64,000 nucleotides of DNA from Candidatus Altimarinota bacterium (GTDB lineage: Bacteria; Patescibacteriota; Gracilibacteria; BD1-5; UBA6164): assembly GCA_020631485.1 (NCBI GenBank), contig JAHDHC010000001.1, positions 60,915-124,914 of the forward strand, in the 5' to 3' direction. The position numbers and the translations under genes are program-made. The notes beneath the pieces were generated by a model. It was not told where the DNA came from. It saw nothing but the letters and a program-made list of their open reading frames with translations, and searched no databases. Shown here piece by piece: positions 53,340 through 63,783 of this stretch (the first letter of the stretch is position 1; every line of letters starts with the position of its first letter).

Positions 53340-54371
53340 TTAGTCTTTATAGATAAACTGGAGAGTGGCCAAGATAAGGAAAAGTCATCAGAGTAACCAT
53401 ACAAAATAGCTATATGCGGGAGTATAAGTCTTTTCTATTTCGGTTTCTATTTCTGTTTTTTCGAGTTTCATGATCTCAAGGAAAATACGCTCGAGTGAGT
53501 CATTGTCGGTAGCACGAAAGAATTTCCCAGAGCTTATTCGTGATATCTCACGGAGATTTGTCTCATTGAGAGCTGGGACTTTTTGAGTTTGGAAAAAAGG
53601 ACCATTTTGTATTCTGAGCTCTCAGCCCTCGAGTGATCAAACCCCTATAGTGTATATTTTTGTTTCTTTTTCAGTCAGGAGTTTTGATGCGAGTATAGGA
53701 TCAACTCCTCGATTCGCATCCCCATCTGTGAGGAGGACTATTATCTTTTCTCTTTGTGGATCTTGTTGGTCTGTTTGAGACAATATACTCGAACTCAAAA
53801 GTAGAGCATCTCCTATAGCTGTTCCATCTAATCACTGGACATTTTGATTGAGCGTGTCTGTGGAAAGGTTTTCGACTATTTCAGCTATTAAGTTGTAGTC
53901 GTAACTGAGTGGAACAGAAGAGTATGGTTTCCCTGCAAAAACAACAAGTCATAATCTATCTGACTGGATTTCTTCTATGAATCAGGCAATTACATCTTTT
54001 GCAGCGCTTATTCTATTTGGCTCCAAGTCAGAAGCTTCCATACTTTTACTGATATCAAGAGCTATGACTATATCTATCCCATCTTTTGTGATTTTTTCTG
54101 TAATATTTGTAAACTGGGGATTTGCAAACAGAGTAAAAAATACAACATATATACTGAGACATACAATATTTTTCATCCAGTAAAAAATGCTGTTTTTAAA
54201 CCCAGCGTCTTGCATGTCACTTCAAACATAAAGACTGATTTTTTGTCTTTTTTTTCAGATATACAAGAAAACAATAGGGATAAAAATACTTAAAATTCCT
54301 ATATAGAGAAAGAGTGGTTCTAAAAATACTATTTCTCACACTTTTATCTGATGGAGACTAAATACATTCAT
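53340..54371 (-). CDS. VWA-domain membrane protein (BatA-like)
   Basis: 343 residues: N-terminal helices (LFLYIGILSIFIPIVFLYI and NIVCLSIYVVFFTLF), VWA with intact MIDAS (IALDISKSMEASD), LTDGDANRGVDPI, YTIGVGSLEG, and a C-terminal helix (YFVWLLGGLFLILATLQF). The start at 54371 overlaps the end of the BatD-like gene by 14 bases. Confidence 0.82.
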
Positions 54372-55365
54372 CTTTGAGATTATTTATGATATATAATCGT
54401 TGCTCTGTATTGTCGGTTTCTGTATTGTACTCAGGGAAATAAATCTTTTCATATATTCGTACGAGACTTGGTTTGTTTTTCATCTGTGAGCGTATTTCTC
54501 ATAGTGTTTTTGTCGAGAGTCAGGCTTCGTATTTTTCATCAAGATACTGACGAATAATATCTCCAAGCTGTGCATAAAACACTTCTTTTTCGGCATTAAG
54601 ATACTGCTTCTCTACTTCATCAATAAGATCTGAAAAATTCGTAGGCTGTAGAGGTACTTCTTCCTCAAGTACTTGTTTTTTTACTGTTTCACGAGAGTTA
54701 TAGTATCTAAACAACTTCAAAGCAATGAAAATACTGGCAAGTACTAGAAAAAACAAAAAACTATTTCTGAAACTCAGCAACGGCACTGACTGATTTTCCA
54801 TAATATCCTGAAACTCTGGAGATGGATCTTTACTCTCGGGACTTGCCATGATGGACTGTTCTATCTGAGCTTCTTGTTCTTTCTCAGCCTCTATCTGCGC
54901 ATCGAGCTCTTCTTGAGAATCAGGATCAGGGGTTTGTGATCAAGCAAATCACGCAGTTCCTCATGTAAATATTTCAACTCATGTAATCTTTAGATCAACA
55001 CTATTTGACTGGATATCTCAAAAAACCACAGGTCAGAGAGTATAGTCTCATGCCTTTTTCCCTTTGAGTGTCAGACTCAAAACAAAATTGTTTTTTGCTT
55101 CACCGTTTTGTACGATAGTAGATTGGTTTTGGGACCTCCCAATCATATGAAAGTTATCAAGTCCAGGAAGATTTATCTGAACTGGGTTTTCCTGATCTTC
55201 AAACTGGATTGCGATTTGTATCGTTATAAGTTCTGAGATATCAATCTCTGTCTTATCTATCTTGAGTTCTATACTATCTGAAGCATATACAACTACGCAG
55301 TAAAAAAATACACAGAAGCTGAGTATAAAAGAGATTGTATGTTGGAGTATTTTTATATTTTTCAT
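54358..55365 (-). CDS. BatD-like exported protein
   Basis: 335 residues. Signal peptide (ISFILSFCVFFYCVVVYA), a beta domain with IELKIDKTEIDISELITIQI and FVLSLTLKGKKAGDYTLGPVVF, typical of BatD/oxygen-tolerance proteins, an acidic linker, one membrane helix (SFLFFLVLASIFIALKLF) and a short cytoplasmic helical tail (YAQLGDIIRQYLDEKYEAG). Continuous only with TGA as glycine, since four TGA interrupt the middle. Overlaps the DUF58 gene by 13 bases and BatA by 14. Confidence 0.75.
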
Positions 55366-56213
55366 TGTTGAAAATAGCGAAGAAAGTGTATATATACATT
55401 TGTCAGGTCATCAAACTCGAGATAATCTATATGAGAGGAACGCAAGGATCGTGAGAGTGTGTCTTGTTTTTGAGTTCGTATGTCTCTGTATTTTCTCCTT
55501 TTTACAGTTGAGTTTAGTGGAGATATACATGAAAAAGATCAGGATCAGAAAGAGAGCATAAATGATTCATCCCAAAGCTCGTTTTCGAATCTATCGAAAA
55601 TATTGCACACAAGTATCTGATTTTTTGCATTGAGTCATCTGAGCTTTGAAGTCTCAAGATCGAGACTGTCTGTTCCTACACATATGAGAGAGTTTTTGAT
55701 TTTAAGCTTTTCAAGCAGTTCAAGATGCTCCATGAAAAAGTCATGAGGAGATTTAGAATCAAGTTGTGAGATATCTATAATTGAGTTGAGTATTTTTTGT
55801 ATATTTTCTTCTCATTTTTTTGCTTCATGATATATATGCTGTTTTCCATTATAGATATAGGCTCAGATACGATTTCAAGACTGTATTGCTGTGAGTCAGA
55901 GTGTATAGAGTATCTCGATTAACGTATCTATTTTTCTTTTTACGCGTGATCCAAACTGCATGCTTTCTCATACATTTATAAAAAATACTATGCTTAGATC
56001 ACGCTCTTCTTCGAAATTTTTGATAAATATTTCGTTATTTCTCGCACTCGTCTTCCAGTCTATACGCTTCACACTATCTCAAGGCACATATTCTCGCAAG
56101 TCACGAAAATCGAGTCAGTTTCCATTGAAGTGTGAATTATATGCCCCAAAAAAATCACTATTTAGGATCTTTCGAACACGTATTTCTATGCTTTTTGCTT
56201 GAGAACGCTTCAT
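55353..56213 (-). CDS. DUF58-domain protein
   Basis: 286 residues beginning [17 protein letters not shown], then the conserved DUF58 block GNGLDFRDLREYVPGDSVKRIDWKTSARN, FEEERDLSIVFFINVGESM (a degenerate VWA-like MIDAS) and LDLETSKLRGL. Often pairs with MoxR ATPases. The overlap with moxR is a TAATG (56211-56215), indicating tight coupling. Confidence 0.88.
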
Positions 56214-57190
56214 TAGTGAATTTTAACTTTTTCTAAGATCTGGTCTATGATACTCTTTGCCTCGATCTCGTCTGCTATAGCTTCATAGTTGAGTACAAGT
56301 CTGTGTCCTAATGCTGAGTGAGCTATTTCTTTCACATCTTCAGGTATGACAAAATCTCTTCATCTTAAGAGTGCAAGAGCTTGAGAAGACTGAACTAAAG
56401 CAATTCATCATCTTGGAGAGACTCAATAGTGAAGATATTTTCCAATCTCCTCAAGTCAGAAGTCTTCAGGCTTTCTCGTTGCGAAAACTAGATCTGTTAC
56501 ATAGTCATATATATTTTCAGATATATGCACGGATTGTGTAGCTTGTTGTAGGTCGAGAACATCTTTTTTAGAGAGTATTTTTTGTGTACTATAACTCGCA
56601 CGATTTTGGATTTGCTGGAGTATTTGTTTCTCTTCTTGTTGTTCAGGGTATTTTACATATACCTTCAAAAGAAATCTATCGAGTTCTGCTTCTGGGAGCT
56701 TATATGTCCCTGATTGTTCTATTGGGTTTTGTGTTGCAAGAACGAGAAATGGATCTGGGAGTTTGTAGCTCGTATCTCAAATCGTTATCTGTTTTTCAGC
56801 CATAGCTTCAAGAAGGGCTGACTGTACCTTGCTTGGTGCCCTGTTGATCTCATCTGCGAGTATAAAGTTAGAAAAAAGTGGTCACTTCTTCGTATCAAAA
56901 CTCTGGGTTCACATATTGTAGATTTCTGTCCCTACTAGGTCACTTGGAAGCAGATCTGGTGTAAACTGCACTCTCTTAAAGTCGAGTCACAAAGTTTGAC
57001 TGAGGGTGTCTATGGTAAGAGTTTTTGCGATTCATGGAACTCCCTCAAGTAAGATATGTCATCAGGTCATGACTCATACTAAAAGATGTTCGACTAGGGT
57101 TTCTTGTCATATGATTGTTTTTTGTATTTCTTTTTTTACAGCTGTGAGTTTTTCTGTGTATTGTTCTATTTGTATTTTTTCTGTTGTCAT
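56213..57190 (-). CDS. MoxR-family AAA+ ATPase
   Basis: 325 residues. Walker A in LEGVPGIAKTLT, sensor and Walker B in [22 protein letters not shown], sensor 1 [21 protein letters not shown] and sensor 2 SPRGGIAL, with the MoxR lid. Family members remodel VWA partners such as BatA/B. Several glycines (QETL.. IGQE, HLLVGVMTGG, PGIAKT) are TGA. Head of the DUF58-BatD-BatA-BatB unit. Confidence 0.93.
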
Positions 57191-57248
57191 TTTCTATGAG
57201 TTATAAAACAGATATAAGTATATTTTGAGCTATATATTTTTCAAGTAT

Positions 57249-58136
57249 TTACCAGTCTTTTTTTTGAGATCATTCCTCAAGTAGGGAATTATCAAAAAAC
57301 GGATTATTTCAGAAAATACTCTCAAACTCCGAGCGTCATTCTTGATACACTTTATTGTAAAAATCTCCATATTGTTGCTGTGCTCTTTCGAGATTCTCTG
57401 CATACTTTTCTATAGCTTCTTGTTCTTCATCACTGAGTGAATCTCCATTGTTTTCTGTTGATTCTCATATTTGCGCAGTATCTTCTTGGCCTTGTTGTTT
57501 TTCTTCTTCAGTTTTTTCTAGAGAGTTTTGATCTTGTTGGTTCTGATCTTGTGAAGTGCCAGATTCTTGGCTTTGTTCTGAGCTTTCTGTCTCTGACTGA
57601 GCAGTATCTTCTTTGGAGTTTTGCTCAGAGCTTTGATCTTGCTTGGAAGATTCCTGATCTTCTCATCATTGTTGTTCTTCTTCAGCATCTTTCAGGGCGT
57701 TTTCGAGTCTCTCAATTTCTTTTTCTACTATTTCTTTGTTTATTTTTGTTTTTTCATGGAGCTCTAGAGCTTCTGCGTTTTGAAAAGCATTGAGTGATTT
57801 TTTGAGCAAACTCATTCTTTTACTCAGGTTTGAGATCTCTGCGTATGCCATGTAATAATAACTGTTTCAGATATTGTGATAGATTGCATGACTTTTTTCT
57901 TGCTCTTCTGCTTCATATAGATTGATCGCAGTTTCATATTGTCACATTTTGTAGTAACTATTTGCGACGTTATAAAAGTTCCCTGCATAGGCAAATCTTG
58001 GTAAACTCAAGATGAAGTCTCAATTTTCATATAGTTTTTTCCCAGAAATATTTGCATAAAACTTTAAGAGGGGAGAGATATTTACAAGAGCAAATACAAC
58101 GAGTATGGAGAGAGTAATAAATATTTTCTTTTTCAT
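57249..58136 (-). CDS. TPR protein with acidic/Gln-Ser-rich linker (BatC/E-like)
   Basis: 295 residues. Signal anchor (KKKIFITLSILVVFALVNISP), TPR-like helices (PRFAYAGNFYNVANSYYKMGQYETAINLYE and AIYHNIGNSYYYMAYAEIS), a coiled coil (INKEIVEKEIERLENALKDAEEEQQ) and a low-complexity segment of Gln, Ser, Glu and Asp. The Bat operon typically includes such a protein. 58 bases before moxR on the same strand, and 2 bases after the kinase. Confidence 0.78.
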
Positions 58137-58138
58137 CT

Positions 58139-59449
58139 TTATCTTTTAAATACGAGTTTTATACGGAATCACTTGTGGATATCTGAGTCTACCTGCATTT
58201 CCCATCAAAATTTGTGGGTAATTTTCTCGATGATACTCAGTCATACTCCTATCCCTCTTTCGTCTATATCTCAAGATTTCTCAGTTTTTCATTGATAAAA
58301 TTTTTCTCTCAGATAGGGGATTTCCTTTGAAGAGACTCCATTTCCATTATCTTGAAAATCTATATATTTTTTAGTGACGTTTATACTGAGTGTTGTACCA
58401 TTTCCCGCATATTTTATAAAATTTGCAATGATATTGTGCACGATTTGCTTAAACAAATCTTCATCTATTTCTTTTTTTACATCTTCTCAGCTCACTTTTA
58501 TGCGTTGTTGTGTCTTTTTTAGTTTTTGTTTGTTTGTCTCACTGATTTCTTTGAGCACATTCTGCAGGTCGGTATTTTTTATCGTAAGTGAGAGATCTTT
58601 GTTTTCAAACTTTTCATATTCCATAAGTGTGTTTACAAGCTTGATGAGACGTTTCATCTCTCAGGTGATTGATGTGAGAGTTTTGTCATTGAGTTGTATA
58701 ACTCCGTCCATAATACCTTCGAGATAACATTGTATCGAAGTTATAGGAGTTTTGAGTTCATGACTGATATCAGCCAAGAGCTTACTCCTGATATTTTCTT
58801 GCAAGACCAGTTTGCGATTGAGCTCATTTATAGATCCGATAAGAAGCCCTATCTCATCTTTTGTATTTTTATACTCGATATTCTTGAACTGTCTTCCTAC
58901 CTTGAGTGTTTTTATTTTTTGCGTGACATTTTTTATTGGGACAATAGTCTTTGAAGCAAATATAAAGACAAATATAAGTATGAGTCCAATAGCTATAGTA
59001 TTTGCAATAAGGATAGATATGATAAATTTATTTAAAAAATTGTATTCGGGACTTCATTTGGTCTTTATCGACTCAAGAATATCAGCAAACTTATTTTGGG
59101 GGATGATCTCTTCTATATATTTTGGAGCGACTCCACTCTTTATGAGATAGTTTGTGACGATATCGATATTTTGCTCATTATTGAGATTGATACTTCATTT
59201 ATTGTTTTCGAGAAGCTCAAAAAACTCTATCTCAATGTCTGAAAATATATTGTCAATCTCATCGATGGTTTGCTTTTCTATAACTTGATTGATATATTCT
59301 ATCGTTACATTATCACGTGCACGAATCTTTTCTGCGAGATAGATTTTGAGATACGAGTTGTAGAAAAAATAAAAACTCGCTATATTCACAAAAGCGATAC
59401 ACAGTATACTTGATACGAGAACAAAGATGAATTTTCTAGAAATCGACAT
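58139..59449 (-). CDS. Two-component sensor histidine kinase
   Basis: 436 residues. Two membrane helices (residues about 7-29 and 143-165) bound an extracytoplasmic sensor of about 115 residues, then HAMP, the H-box ADISHELKTPI, N-box QIVHNIIANFIKYAGNG, G1 DFQDNGNGV and G2 RGIGVGLSI. Phosphorylates the response regulator encoded 5 bases upstream. Together they precede the TPR-MoxR-Bat genes on the same strand with almost no gaps, so they probably regulate this cluster (inference). Confidence 0.93.
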
Positions 59450-59454
59450 AGTTA

Positions 59455-60141
59455 TTATTTATTGAGTCTGTATCATACTCCACGCACGGTTAAAATCATC
59501 TCTTTGTCCCCGACTTTTTTCCTCACATTTTTGATGTGGGTATCTATAGTCCTATCAAACATGTATTTGTCGTATCAGATGGTTTCGGTCATGAGCGTCT
59601 CTCTCGCTACTATCTTCCCATCTTCTTGCATGATCTTTTTAAATATATCAAACTCGTTTTTGGTCATCGATATCTGATTCATATTTTTTGAGACAGTATT
59701 TTTTGTGAGATCGAGTCTGATGTCTTTATATTTTAGGATATCTTCATCATCTTCCTGTTCTTGGATGATATCTTTGTTTTGTTCGATTCTACGTATGATA
59801 GTATTGATCCTTGCCAGTAGTTCACGTGGAGAAAAAGGTTTTGCTATGTAGTCATCAGCTCATATCTCCAGAGTTTTTACACGGTCTATTTCAGAATTCC
59901 TCGCGGTGAGCATGATTATAGGAGTCATCTTTTCTTTCCTGATTTCTTCACATATAACAATCCCATCTTTATGTGGGAGATTAATATCGAGGATGATCAG
60001 GTCAGGAATCTCACTTGCAATTTTTTCATGGACTCACTCTCCAGTCTCATGGATCTTTACCTCGAAGTTTGAGTTTTCTAAATATAGCTTCAAAGACTTT
60101 GATATCCCTGCATCGTCCTCAACTATTAGTATCTTGTACAT
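59455..60141 (-). CDS. OmpR-family response regulator
   Basis: 228 residues. Receiver domain with EDDAG, phospho-Asp in LIILDINLP, TAR and KPFSPRELLARI, then a winged-helix DNA-binding domain (SMTKNEFDIFKKIMQE, FDRTIDTHIKNVRKKVG, TVRGVGYRL). Binds DNA as a dimer. Its start is the first of the minus-strand block; the region to 60415 should contain its promoter. Confidence 0.94.
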
Positions 60142-60414
60142 ATCTTTTTTGTTTTAAATGCTTCAGCTATGACCACTCCTACGAGGAGGGGAGAGAAGCT
60201 ATATAATCGCTTGTATTTATATCCAAAAAGGCCTTTTTTTCAAGATTTTATTGTGTCTCCTTCTCACAAATACAGCAAAATATCATATTTGCAATATTTC
60301 TCTTGATTTTCTTCTTTTTTTTCCTAGACTCTAAAAGCTTCGATTCCTTTACTCTGCACTTGCAGAGATTTTCCTTTAATCCTAGAAGGAAACAAATAAG
60401 GAGGAGTACAATCT
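60142..60414. other. Non-coding region between response regulator and tRNA-Lys
   Basis: 273 bases with no gene I can support. Contains GACCACTCCTACGAGGAGGGGAG (60167-60190), a short palindrome related to the CCCC-type elements, a T-rich stretch, and ribosome-site-like AAGGAGGAG (60398-60407) with no gene to use it. Likely holds the minus-strand promoter of the regulator and the plus-strand promoter of the tRNA. Confidence 0.5.
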
Positions 60415-60490
60415 GGATTGATAGCTCAGTTGGTAGAGCACTCGCCTCTTAAGCGATAGGTCCCGGGTTCGAACCCCGGTCAATCCACCA
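60415..60490 (+). tRNA. tRNA-Lys(CTT)
   Basis: 76 nt with CCA encoded (60488-60490). Acceptor GGATTGA/TCAATCC, D-arm GCTC..GAGC, anticodon loop CTCTTAA (CTT) and T-arm CCCGG GTTCGAA CCCCGG. The first anticodon-stem pair is C-U, so the stem has four firm pairs. Confidence 0.9.
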
Positions 60491-60558
60491 ATAAAATATA
60501 ATATATAAGTCCCTTTGAAACAGGGATTTTTTGCTGCTCAAATATCTTTACAAATAGT

Positions 60559-60945
60559 ATGAAAAATAATTATAGTTCTCATGCAATAGTATGAGTAATT
60601 TGTTTGGTAGTTGGTCTCTGAGTAGGTCACGTTATACCTATGCCGATGAATCATCACTCAGAAATGATGGATCACTCTAAAATGGATATGAGTAGTCATG
60701 ATCCAATGCAAGTGACTATGGCAGATATGTGAGCTATGCTTGAAGGGAAAACGTGAGATGATCTTGATAAAGCCTTTCTTGAATGAATGATTTCTCATCA
60801 TCAAGGAGCAATAGATATGGCTGAATTTCTGGTAGATGCAAAGCATCCTGAACTCAAAAAAATGTGACAAGAAATCATTGAAGCTCAACAAACCGAAATA
60901 GATCAGATGAATGATTGGCTTGAAGAATGGGGTTATAAAAATTAA
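60559..60945 (+). CDS. DUF305-family Met/His-rich membrane-anchored protein
   Basis: 128 residues: one N-terminal membrane segment (IVGVICLVVGLGVGHVI), then a stretch dense in Met and His (MPMNHHSEMMDHSKMDMSSHDPMQ region) and the DUF305 signature FLEGMISHHQGAIDMAEFLVDAK and EAQQTEIDQMNDWL. DUF305 proteins are often linked to copper tolerance or metal handling. It heads a plus-strand set that also includes a His-rich membrane protein, with a Met/His lipoprotein on the other strand at 63159. Confidence 0.75.
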
Positions 60946-60956
60946 CAAATTATATT

Positions 60957-61600
60957 ATGCGCAGTGAAACAAGTACCGTTGGGGCAAAAAAATCCAAAAA
61001 GAGCATGTAGCTCTGATTATCAAATACACAGGTATTTCATTTATCACATGAGGACTTTCTCATTGATTCTTTTCATGAGATAGACAAATAATTACTTCAT
61101 TTGTCTGAGTTATATTTTTCATTGTCTGAACACTTTTAGAGCAAAAGCCAGAAGAAAGGGACTATAAAAGAACGATTATTTTTTCCTCTATGCTTGCTGT
61201 TGCAATTGGAGCTCTCACTTGAGGACTTCAACACTTTCCAGATTCTCCTCATAGAAGTGCTTGGCTCGTCCCAGTATGATTTCTTGTCTCTATATTTGCA
61301 TATCTTTCACTAGAAAAAGAATCATTTACAAAAAAAACACATATGATATATACTTTTATAGGATTTATATTTTTTGTAGGATTATCTGCTGTATTATACA
61401 CTCTTGTAGCTGCCTGATATCTCTGGGCAGGGGAACACTGACATGGTGGAGACCATCATTGACCTGGATAAAATACTCATATAGAAGTACAAGAAGATAC
61501 AAAGGCATGAAGTATTACAGAGACTAATACAGAAGTATCCGAAGAGCAAGAGTCAGAAAATCACTATAAATGAGATGGTCATACTGATCATAGTCATTAA
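60957..61600 (+). pseudogene. Multi-pass membrane protein with His-rich tail, broken by an A7 frameshift and an in-frame TAA
   Basis: From ATG 60957 the frame encodes RSETSTVGAKK, then a run of seven A (60986-60992). Moving back one base there continues EHVALIIKYTGISF and three further membrane segments (FIVGTLLEQKP, SMLAVAIGALTGG, MIYTFIGFIFFVGLSAVL). TAA at 61469-61471 interrupts the tail after HHGPG, but the same frame goes on (NTHIEVQEDTKAG to HTDHSH) to TAA at 61598-61600. With the two defects corrected it gives about 215 residues. Either a pseudogene, a sequence error, or a site of A-run slippage. DUF5676-like metal membrane protein is a guess. Confidence 0.6.
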
Positions 61601-61610
61601 TTTTTTTACA

Positions 61611-61638
61611 ATAGCTCCTTTTTAGGTGCTATATTTTT
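61611..61638 (+). terminator. Terminator after the broken membrane gene
   Basis: ATAGCTCC pairs with GGTGCTAT (one mismatch) and is followed by TTTTT. Confidence 0.5.
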
Positions 61639-61761
61639 AAAGTGTAACTGTAAAAACTATTTGTTTTAGTTTTTATGAAATTTCTGTAATCAAAAAAGCT
61701 ATTTTCTTGACATGATGAGTATTTTTCAGTACTCTGAAACATATTTTTTAATGCAAATGTA

Positions 61762-62517
61762 ATGAATACTTCTGGAACAAATCACATGAGTTATGGGGAT
61801 ACTAGCTCCGAAGAAGTTTGATCATTTCAGGAATGAGCAAAAAAAGATCAAAATGATTTCTTGGAATATCTCGCAAGAATTGAGGAAGAATACGGTTTTA
61901 ATACTGCTGATTGAAAAGAAGGTGGAAATAAAACGTGTGCTTTATTTTCTGAAGGTGAATTGTCAGCCGCAAATGAGCCAGAATTTATACAAGAAACAGT
62001 AAAGCAAAATTTATCTGAAGTCATAGAAACAACTGTAGATATTCGAGGTATAGAAAATGAAGAACAAGCTATATGGCTATGTAACAGACAAGAAAATGAA
62101 CTGTATACCACTTTTGAGAATATAGCTGAGTTGATAGAGAAAAAGAGAAATAATAGATGAATGACCGTAGGGAGAGACATGCTCATAGCAATACAGAAAC
62201 TGAGGTTTATCTTGTCATGAGAAAGTAATTCAGTAGAGCAAAGCTCACATATGTTGTCTGAAATGGAGTTTGAGAAATCACTGGGTGCATTAGAGCTAGA
62301 AGTGTCTGATAGAAGTCCTAAAATACTAAAAGAAAAAGTAGATGAAATTCTTGAGTGGATCGAGTGGCAATTATTGCGAATCGATACAAGAAAGCTGTGA
62401 TCAAGGCAGCAATGATACGTGCTATATCTGGAGAATCTACAAAGACTCTCAGCATATTTACACATATTTGAAATCAATCAAAATGTGGAACATGTAAAAC
62501 AGAAGTCTCGCATGTAG
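61762..62517 (+). CDS. Hypothetical helical protein
   Basis: 251 residues starting MNTSGTNHMSYGD. Acidic N-terminus, then long helices (EQAIWLCNRQENELYTTFENIAELIEKKRNN, VDEILEWIEWQLLRIDTRK). No signal, no membrane segment and no motif. About five TGA glycines. A 165-base gap with no gene follows. Long antisense frames (61848-62477) are shadows. I cannot name a family. Confidence 0.6.
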
Positions 62518-62681
62518 AGAAGATACACTAAAAACAAATTTGCAATTGGATGTAAATGGGATATTGTATCTATGAAATTTGAACACCTCGTATTTTGCAT
62601 CGTTTCCTTGATCTATGGTCATGATATCGCTACAAAAAAGGAGCACATCGCATTTCGTAAAATATTTTTATTATAAGAGTT

Positions 62682-62945
62682 ATGGAAACTAAAACACTTT
62701 TTGTAGGTTGACTATCATGGAACCTTAGATGGCAAGATCTTAAAGATGCTTTTAATGAACACGCTGAAGTTGTTCACGCAAAAGTTATCATGGATAGAGA
62801 AACAAACAGATCTAAAGGATTTGGATTTGTAGAGTTTGCTAGTGTAGAAGATGCAGTAAAAGCAAAAGAAGCAATGGAAGGAGTTGAACTTGATGGGAGA
62901 GCTATCAGAGTTGATTTCGCAGAAGAAAGAAAAGAAGCTGAATAA
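62682..62945 (+). CDS. Single-RRM RNA-binding protein
   Basis: 87 residues, one RNA recognition motif: RNP2 LFVGGLSW, RNP1 KGFGFVEF and the C-terminal strand [10 protein letters not shown]. Small RRM proteins of this type are common in cyanobacteria, some CPR and others and may act as RNA chaperones. The second glycine of RNP2 is TGA. Hairpins downstream (63008-63025, then 63097-63137) end transcripts on both strands. Confidence 0.92.
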
Positions 62946-63007
62946 TTTGTATTCATGCTAATAAAAAGAGACTTGTATGAAGTGACCCCTAAAAAATAGA
63001 ATTAAAA

Positions 63008-63030
63008 AAAGAGTCCAAACTCTTTAATTA
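63008..63030 (+). terminator. Hairpin after the RRM gene
   Basis: AAAGAGT, loop CCAA, ACTCTTT, followed by AATTAAT. The T run is short so it is a weak terminator. Confidence 0.4.
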
Positions 63031-63096
63031 ATAATGAAATCCATTTTTTTCTAATATAGAGAATCCCAAAAAGAAATTAAAATTGGGAGTTGATGT

Positions 63097-63137
63097 AAAA
63101 GTAATCCCAATTTATTTATATTTTTGGGATTACTTTT
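63097..63137 (-). terminator. Inverted repeat downstream of the lipoprotein gene
   Basis: AAAAGTAATCCCA at 63097-63109 and TGGGATTACTTTT at 63125-63137 are exact reverse complements. Read on the minus strand it ends the lipoprotein transcript in TTTT. Confidence 0.7.
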
Positions 63138-63158
63138 ATTATAGACTATATAGTTGAA

Positions 63159-63677
63159 TTACTCGTGATCTCCATGTCCATCTGAACCATGCTTTTCAAT
63201 ATCATCTCCTTTATGCATCATTTCCATATGCATTTCACTATCTGTCATGACTGTGCCATCTTCCATAGTATGAGTAGAATCAGCAGACATTACTGATTCA
63301 TTACTCATAGTTGTTCCGTCACTCATTGTATGAGTTCCAGTTACTATACTTCCATCAGCATTCATTATACTACCATCGGGCATTCTATGAGCTCATTCAG
63401 GCATATCATCAATCATCTCGCTATCATCCTCAATCATACTAGAATCATCACTCATATCCATCATAGAGTTATCCATAGATCAGTCTGACATATTTAAGTG
63501 TTGTTCGATAGTCATGTTCATTCTTGCTGCTGCATCTTTTTGCTCTTTGAACTCCTCTACCGATAAACCGTATTTTTCAGCTTGCTGTGCTTCTGTAAGT
63601 GGTCCTTCAGAATTTCCACAAGATGCAAGTAATAAAGACATAGCAAGAAGAGCCATAATAAGTACTATTTTTTTCAT
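63159..63677 (-). CDS. Met/His/Asp-rich lipoprotein (putative metal-binding)
   Basis: 172 residues. Lipoprotein signal IMALLAMSLLLASC with the cysteine in the lipobox, then a charged helix (LTEAQQAEKYGLSVEEFKEQ) and a long tail packed with Met, Asp, His and Ser (MDNSMMDMSDDSSMIEDD, THTMSDGTTMSNES, HMEMMHKGDDIEKHGSDGHGDHE). The tail has about 22 Met and nine His, typical of copper or silver scavengers on the cell face. Short tandem phrases (D-G-S-I, M-x-D-G-T) suggest repeats. Possibly cooperates with the DUF305 protein. Confidence 0.7.
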
Positions 63678-63783
63678 AATAAAAATATTAAAGTATATAA
63701 AATAAAAATTGTTTTCTATATTTGCTCTACTATGGAGGCAATATAGAAGCTGATGTTTTTCGCTTCATAGTTATAAGATTAAG

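Noticed and set aside
61848..62477. 209-residue minus-strand frame
   Set aside because: Opposite a plus-strand gene that is open from 61762 to 62517 with TGA as glycine; Ser/Cys/Phe-rich composition is typical of a shadow.
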